Part shown: positions 61,147 to 63,516 of the stretch, piece by piece
Numbering within the stretch: the first letter of the stretch is position 1
Layout: every line of letters begins with the position of its first letter
Source of the DNA: Ruminococcus sp.
Lineage (GTDB): Bacteria > Bacillota > Clostridia > Oscillospirales > Ruminococcaceae
Assembly: GCA_017624895.1 (NCBI GenBank)
Contig: JAGAMB010000037.1
Span: forward strand, 1 to 63,516
Length of the DNA: 63,516 nt
Direction: 5' to 3'
Notes under the pieces: model-generated
Told to the model about the DNA's origin: nothing
Databases searched by the model: none
Seen by the model: the letters and a program-made list of their open reading frames with translations, nothing else
Made by a program: the position numbers and the translations under genes

Positions 61147-61986
61147 ATGTTTGAAATTCTCGAAAAGAAAAGTCTTAATCCCTTTGTCACTATGATGAAA
61201 ATAAACGCTCCCAGAGTTGCAAAAAAAGCAGAGCCGGGACAGTTTATTATTCTCCGTACTGACAGCGAGGGTGAGCGTATTCCCCTTACTATTGCGGATT
61301 TTGACCGCGAAAAGGGTTCGGTAACAATAATGTTCCAGATCGTAGGCTCCACTACGGAAAAGCTCAATCATATGAATGTGGGCGACTGCCTCAGCGACTT
61401 TGTTGGCCCTCTCGGTAAGGCTACCGAAACAGAAGGTCTGAAAAAGGTTGCAGTAGTAGGCGGCGGAGTTGGCTGCGCTATTGCCTATCCCGTGGCAAAA
61501 AAACTCCACGAAATGGGCGTTGAAGTTCATGTAATTGCAGGATTTCGCAATAAGGAGCTTGTTATCCTTGAAGATGAGTTCAAGGCGGCTTCCTCTAAGC
61601 TTGTAATTATGTCTGATGACGGCTCAACAGGAGAAAAAGGACTTGTTACCGACGCGCTGAAAAAGCTTATCGAAAACGGAGAGAAATACGACCGTGTTAT
61701 AACTATCGGGCCGCTTATTATGATGAAATTCGTTTGTCAGCTCACTAAGGAGTACGATATTCCCACAGTTGCTTCAATGAATCCTGTTATGATCGACGGC
61801 ACGGGAATGTGCGGCGGCTGTCGTCTTACTGTTGGCGGAAAAACTAAATTCGCCTGTGTTGACGGTCCCGAATTTGACGGTCATCTCATCGACTTTGACG
61901 AGGCTATGGCAAGAAGCGCAAGCTACAGGACTTTTGAGCGTAAGGCTTATGAGAAAACCTGCAATCTTTTCAAGGGGGTAGAGTGA
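61147..61986 (+). CDS. Ferredoxin-NADP reductase-like subunit (SudB/NfnA type)
   Basis: 280 residues from the ATG reading MFEILEKKSLNPFVT, the usual start; two ATGs just upstream share the GGATGG site. FAD domain with GQFIILRTDSEGERIPLTI, NAD domain with VAVVGGGVGCAIAYPVAK, and the late Cys cluster GTGMCGGCRLTV with KFACVDGPEFDGH that holds a 2Fe-2S centre. It pairs with the gltA product that follows one base later; such pairs (NfnAB, SudAB) pass electrons among NADPH, NADH and ferredoxin, possibly by bifurcation. Confidence 0.9.
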   Translation: MFEILEKKSLNPFVTMMKINAPRVAKKAEPGQFIILRTDSEGERIPLTIADFDREKGSVTIMFQIVGSTTEKLNHMNVGDCLSDFVGPLGKATETEGLKKVAVVGGGVGCAIAYPVAKKLHEMGVEVHVIAGFRNKELVILEDEFKAASSKLVIMSDDGSTGEKGLVTDALKKLIENGEKYDRVITIGPLIMMKFVCQLTKEYDIPTVASMNPVMIDGTGMCGGCRLTVGGKTKFACVDGPEFDGHLIDFDEAMARSASYRTFERKAYEKTCNLFKGVE

Positions 61987-61987
61987 T

Positions 61988-63373
61988 ATGCCGAATATGT
62001 CTTTGGAAAAAAACAAAATGGCAGAACAGGCTCCGGATGTGCGTAATAAAAACTTCGGTGAGGTTGCTCTCGGATATACCGAGGAACAGGCTATTGATGA
62101 GGCTAAACGCTGCCTTAACTGCAAGAACAAGCCCTGTGTATCAGGCTGTCCTGTACAAATCGACATACCTGCATTTATTGCAGAGGTTGCAGAGGGAAGA
62201 TTTGAAGAAGCATATAAGATCATCACAAAATCAAGCTCACTCCCTGCGGTATGCGGCAGAGTATGCCCTCAGGAGCATCAATGCGAAAGCAAGTGCGTAA
62301 GAGGCAAAAAGGGCGAGCCTGTGGCTATCGGCAGACTTGAAAGATTTGTGGCTGACAGACACAATGCCATGACTCATACAGAAGCTGAAAAGCCTGCACC
62401 AAACGGTCACAAGGCGGCTGTTATCGGCTCAGGACCTTCGGGACTTGCTTGTGCAGGAGATCTTGCAAAAATGGGCTACGATGTAACCATATTTGAAGCG
62501 CTTCACCTTGCAGGAGGGGTTCTTTCCTATGGAATACCGGAATTCAGACTTCCAAAATCAATCGTTCAGCAGGAAATCGAGGGACTTAAAGCTCTTGGTG
62601 TAAAAATCGAAACAAATACTGTTATAGGAAAAACTGTTTCAATTGACGAGCTTATGCAGGAGGAGGGCTTTGAGGCTGTATTTATCGGAACAGGCGCAGG
62701 ACTTCCCCGATTTATGAATATAAAGGGCGAAAATCTCAACGGAGTGTACTCAGCAAATGAGTTCCTTACAAGAATTAATCTTATGAAGGCATACAAGGCT
62801 GACGCTTCAACTCCTATAAACGCAGGTACAAAGGCTGTTGTTGTAGGCGGCGGAAATGTTGCTATGGACGCGGCAAGATGCGCAAAACGACTTGGCGCTG
62901 ATGTTACTATCGTGTACCGCCGTACCGAAAAGGAGCTTCCTGCCCGTGCGGAGGAGCTTGAACACGCTAAGGAGGAGGGCATAAAATTTGCCTTTCTTAC
63001 AAATCCTGTGGAGATCACTTCAACAGAAAACGGCTGGGCAAAGAGTATCATATGCGAAAAAATGAGACTTACCGAGCCTGATGAACATGGCAGAGCGAAA
63101 ACGGTTCCCATTGAGGGCGATTTTACAGAAATTGAGGCTGACTGCGTTATTATGTCAATCGGCACTTCGCCTAATCCCCTTATCAGATCAACTACAAAGG
63201 GACTTGATACTCAGAAATGGGGCGGTATTATCGCTGACGAGGATGGACTTACCACCCGTGAAGGCGTATACGCAGGCGGCGACGCTGTAACAGGCGCGGC
63301 TACTGTAATTCTTGCTATGGGTGCAGGTAAAAAAGCTGCTGCGGCTATGGACGAGTATATAAGGAATAAATAA
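61988..63373 (+). CDS. gltA: NADPH-dependent glutamate synthase small-subunit-like flavoprotein
   Basis: 461 residues. An N-terminal two-4Fe-4S region (CLNCKNKPCVSGCPVQIDIP, CGRVCPQEHQCESKC) is followed by the FAD fold VIGSGPSGLACAGDLAKMGY and the NADPH fold VVVGGGNVAMDAARCAKRLG, and ends GGDAVTGAATVILAMGAGKK. This is the form called GltA or NfnB. No large glutamate synthase subunit is near, and SudB is directly upstream, so electron transfer or transhydrogenase work is more likely than glutamate synthesis. The two genes are nearly touching, one operon. Confidence 0.92.
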   Translation: MPNMSLEKNKMAEQAPDVRNKNFGEVALGYTEEQAIDEAKRCLNCKNKPCVSGCPVQIDIPAFIAEVAEGRFEEAYKIITKSSSLPAVCGRVCPQEHQCESKCVRGKKGEPVAIGRLERFVADRHNAMTHTEAEKPAPNGHKAAVIGSGPSGLACAGDLAKMGYDVTIFEALHLAGGVLSYGIPEFRLPKSIVQQEIEGLKALGVKIETNTVIGKTVSIDELMQEEGFEAVFIGTGAGLPRFMNIKGENLNGVYSANEFLTRINLMKAYKADASTPINAGTKAVVVGGGNVAMDAARCAKRLGADVTIVYRRTEKELPARAEELEHAKEEGIKFAFLTNPVEITSTENGWAKSIICEKMRLTEPDEHGRAKTVPIEGDFTEIEADCVIMSIGTSPNPLIRSTTKGLDTQKWGGIIADEDGLTTREGVYAGGDAVTGAATVILAMGAGKKAAAAMDEYIRNK

Positions 63374-63401
63374 TTAAAGGCGCTGTAAAAAAAGTGAAAC
63401 C

Positions 63402-63446
63402 AAAAGTCCGAGTGAGCCATGGAAATGGTCTACTCGGACTTTTTTA
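63402..63446 (+). terminator. Terminator after gltA
   Basis: AAAAGTCCGAGT, an inner hairpin (CCATGGAAATGG), ACTCGGACTTTT then TT. The last 70 bases of the window show nothing further. Confidence 0.9.
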
Positions 63447-63516
63447 AAATGTAAAAAGTGAAAAAGTGCAAAACTGTTGAAAACAGGGTATAACGAACAC
63501 ACCGGCAGAAAAATAA

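Overview
The window looks like chromosomal DNA of a Ruminococcus-type member of the Oscillospiraceae (Clostridia, Bacillota). Reasons: moderate A+T content, strong AGGAGG-type ribosome binding sites, TTGACA/TATAAT promoters often with an extended -10 (GTGATATAAT), endospore genes (yabP, yabQ, gpr), and a secreted GH5 glucanase ending in a type I dockerin, the hallmark of cellulosome-forming ruminococci. Genus is inferred from gene content only.

Layout. 1-140 is the right end of an IS3-like insertion sequence. 169-1269 and 4544-7957 hold small membrane proteins (three DUF5684 paralogues), zinc-ribbon proteins, an SPFH/prohibitin protein and a DUF6440 protein, nearly all on the minus strand, with cysS and lipoproteins between. 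7980-15053 has a DUF1836 regulator divergent from a large acidic surface protein, a solute-binding lipoprotein and the dockerin GH5 enzyme. 15150-18869 is feoB convergent with a Na/Pi cotransporter. 19732-22950 is secG-rnr-lipoprotein. 23234-24834 is the yabP-yabQ-divIC-S1 sporulation/division cluster. 25010-32457 is a polysaccharide operon: initiating sugar-phosphate transferase, manC, gmd, two glycosyltransferases and rmd, a route to GDP-D-rhamnose. 32689-39186 is the F1Fo ATP synthase operon. 39366-41767 is secDF. 41850-45542 has two zinc-ribbon repeat proteins around mscL. Then come a VanY-like carboxypeptidase, gpr, rpsT, recG, an Asp23 protein, fakA, a lipoprotein, a hydrolase-membrane Mur ligase-ddl peptidoglycan cluster, a DUF3592-like membrane protein, an acetyltransferase, and the two-gene SudB/GltA (NfnAB-like) oxidoreductase.

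The most unusual gene is in the ATP synthase operon. Subunits delta and alpha are one continuous 672-residue frame, with no stop and no in-frame Met at the junction. F1 has three alpha and one delta, so this poses a stoichiometry problem. The c subunit lacks the Q/ES sodium ligands, so the enzyme is probably proton-driven.

The second theme is a dense load of small non-coding mobile or repeat DNA. It includes: a palindromic GGCGGATATTATCCGCC family (about ten copies, one forming the C-terminus of a protein); a hairpin family around ATAGCAAACG; a pair of 157-158 bp MITE-like elements in opposite orientation (one between atpB and atpE); a different 157 bp MITE with an apparent 4-bp target duplication at the recG transcription start; and a pair of 440-510 bp elements with terminal inverted repeats and G-quadruplex-type polypurine cores. 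No tRNA, rRNA or CRISPR array was seen.
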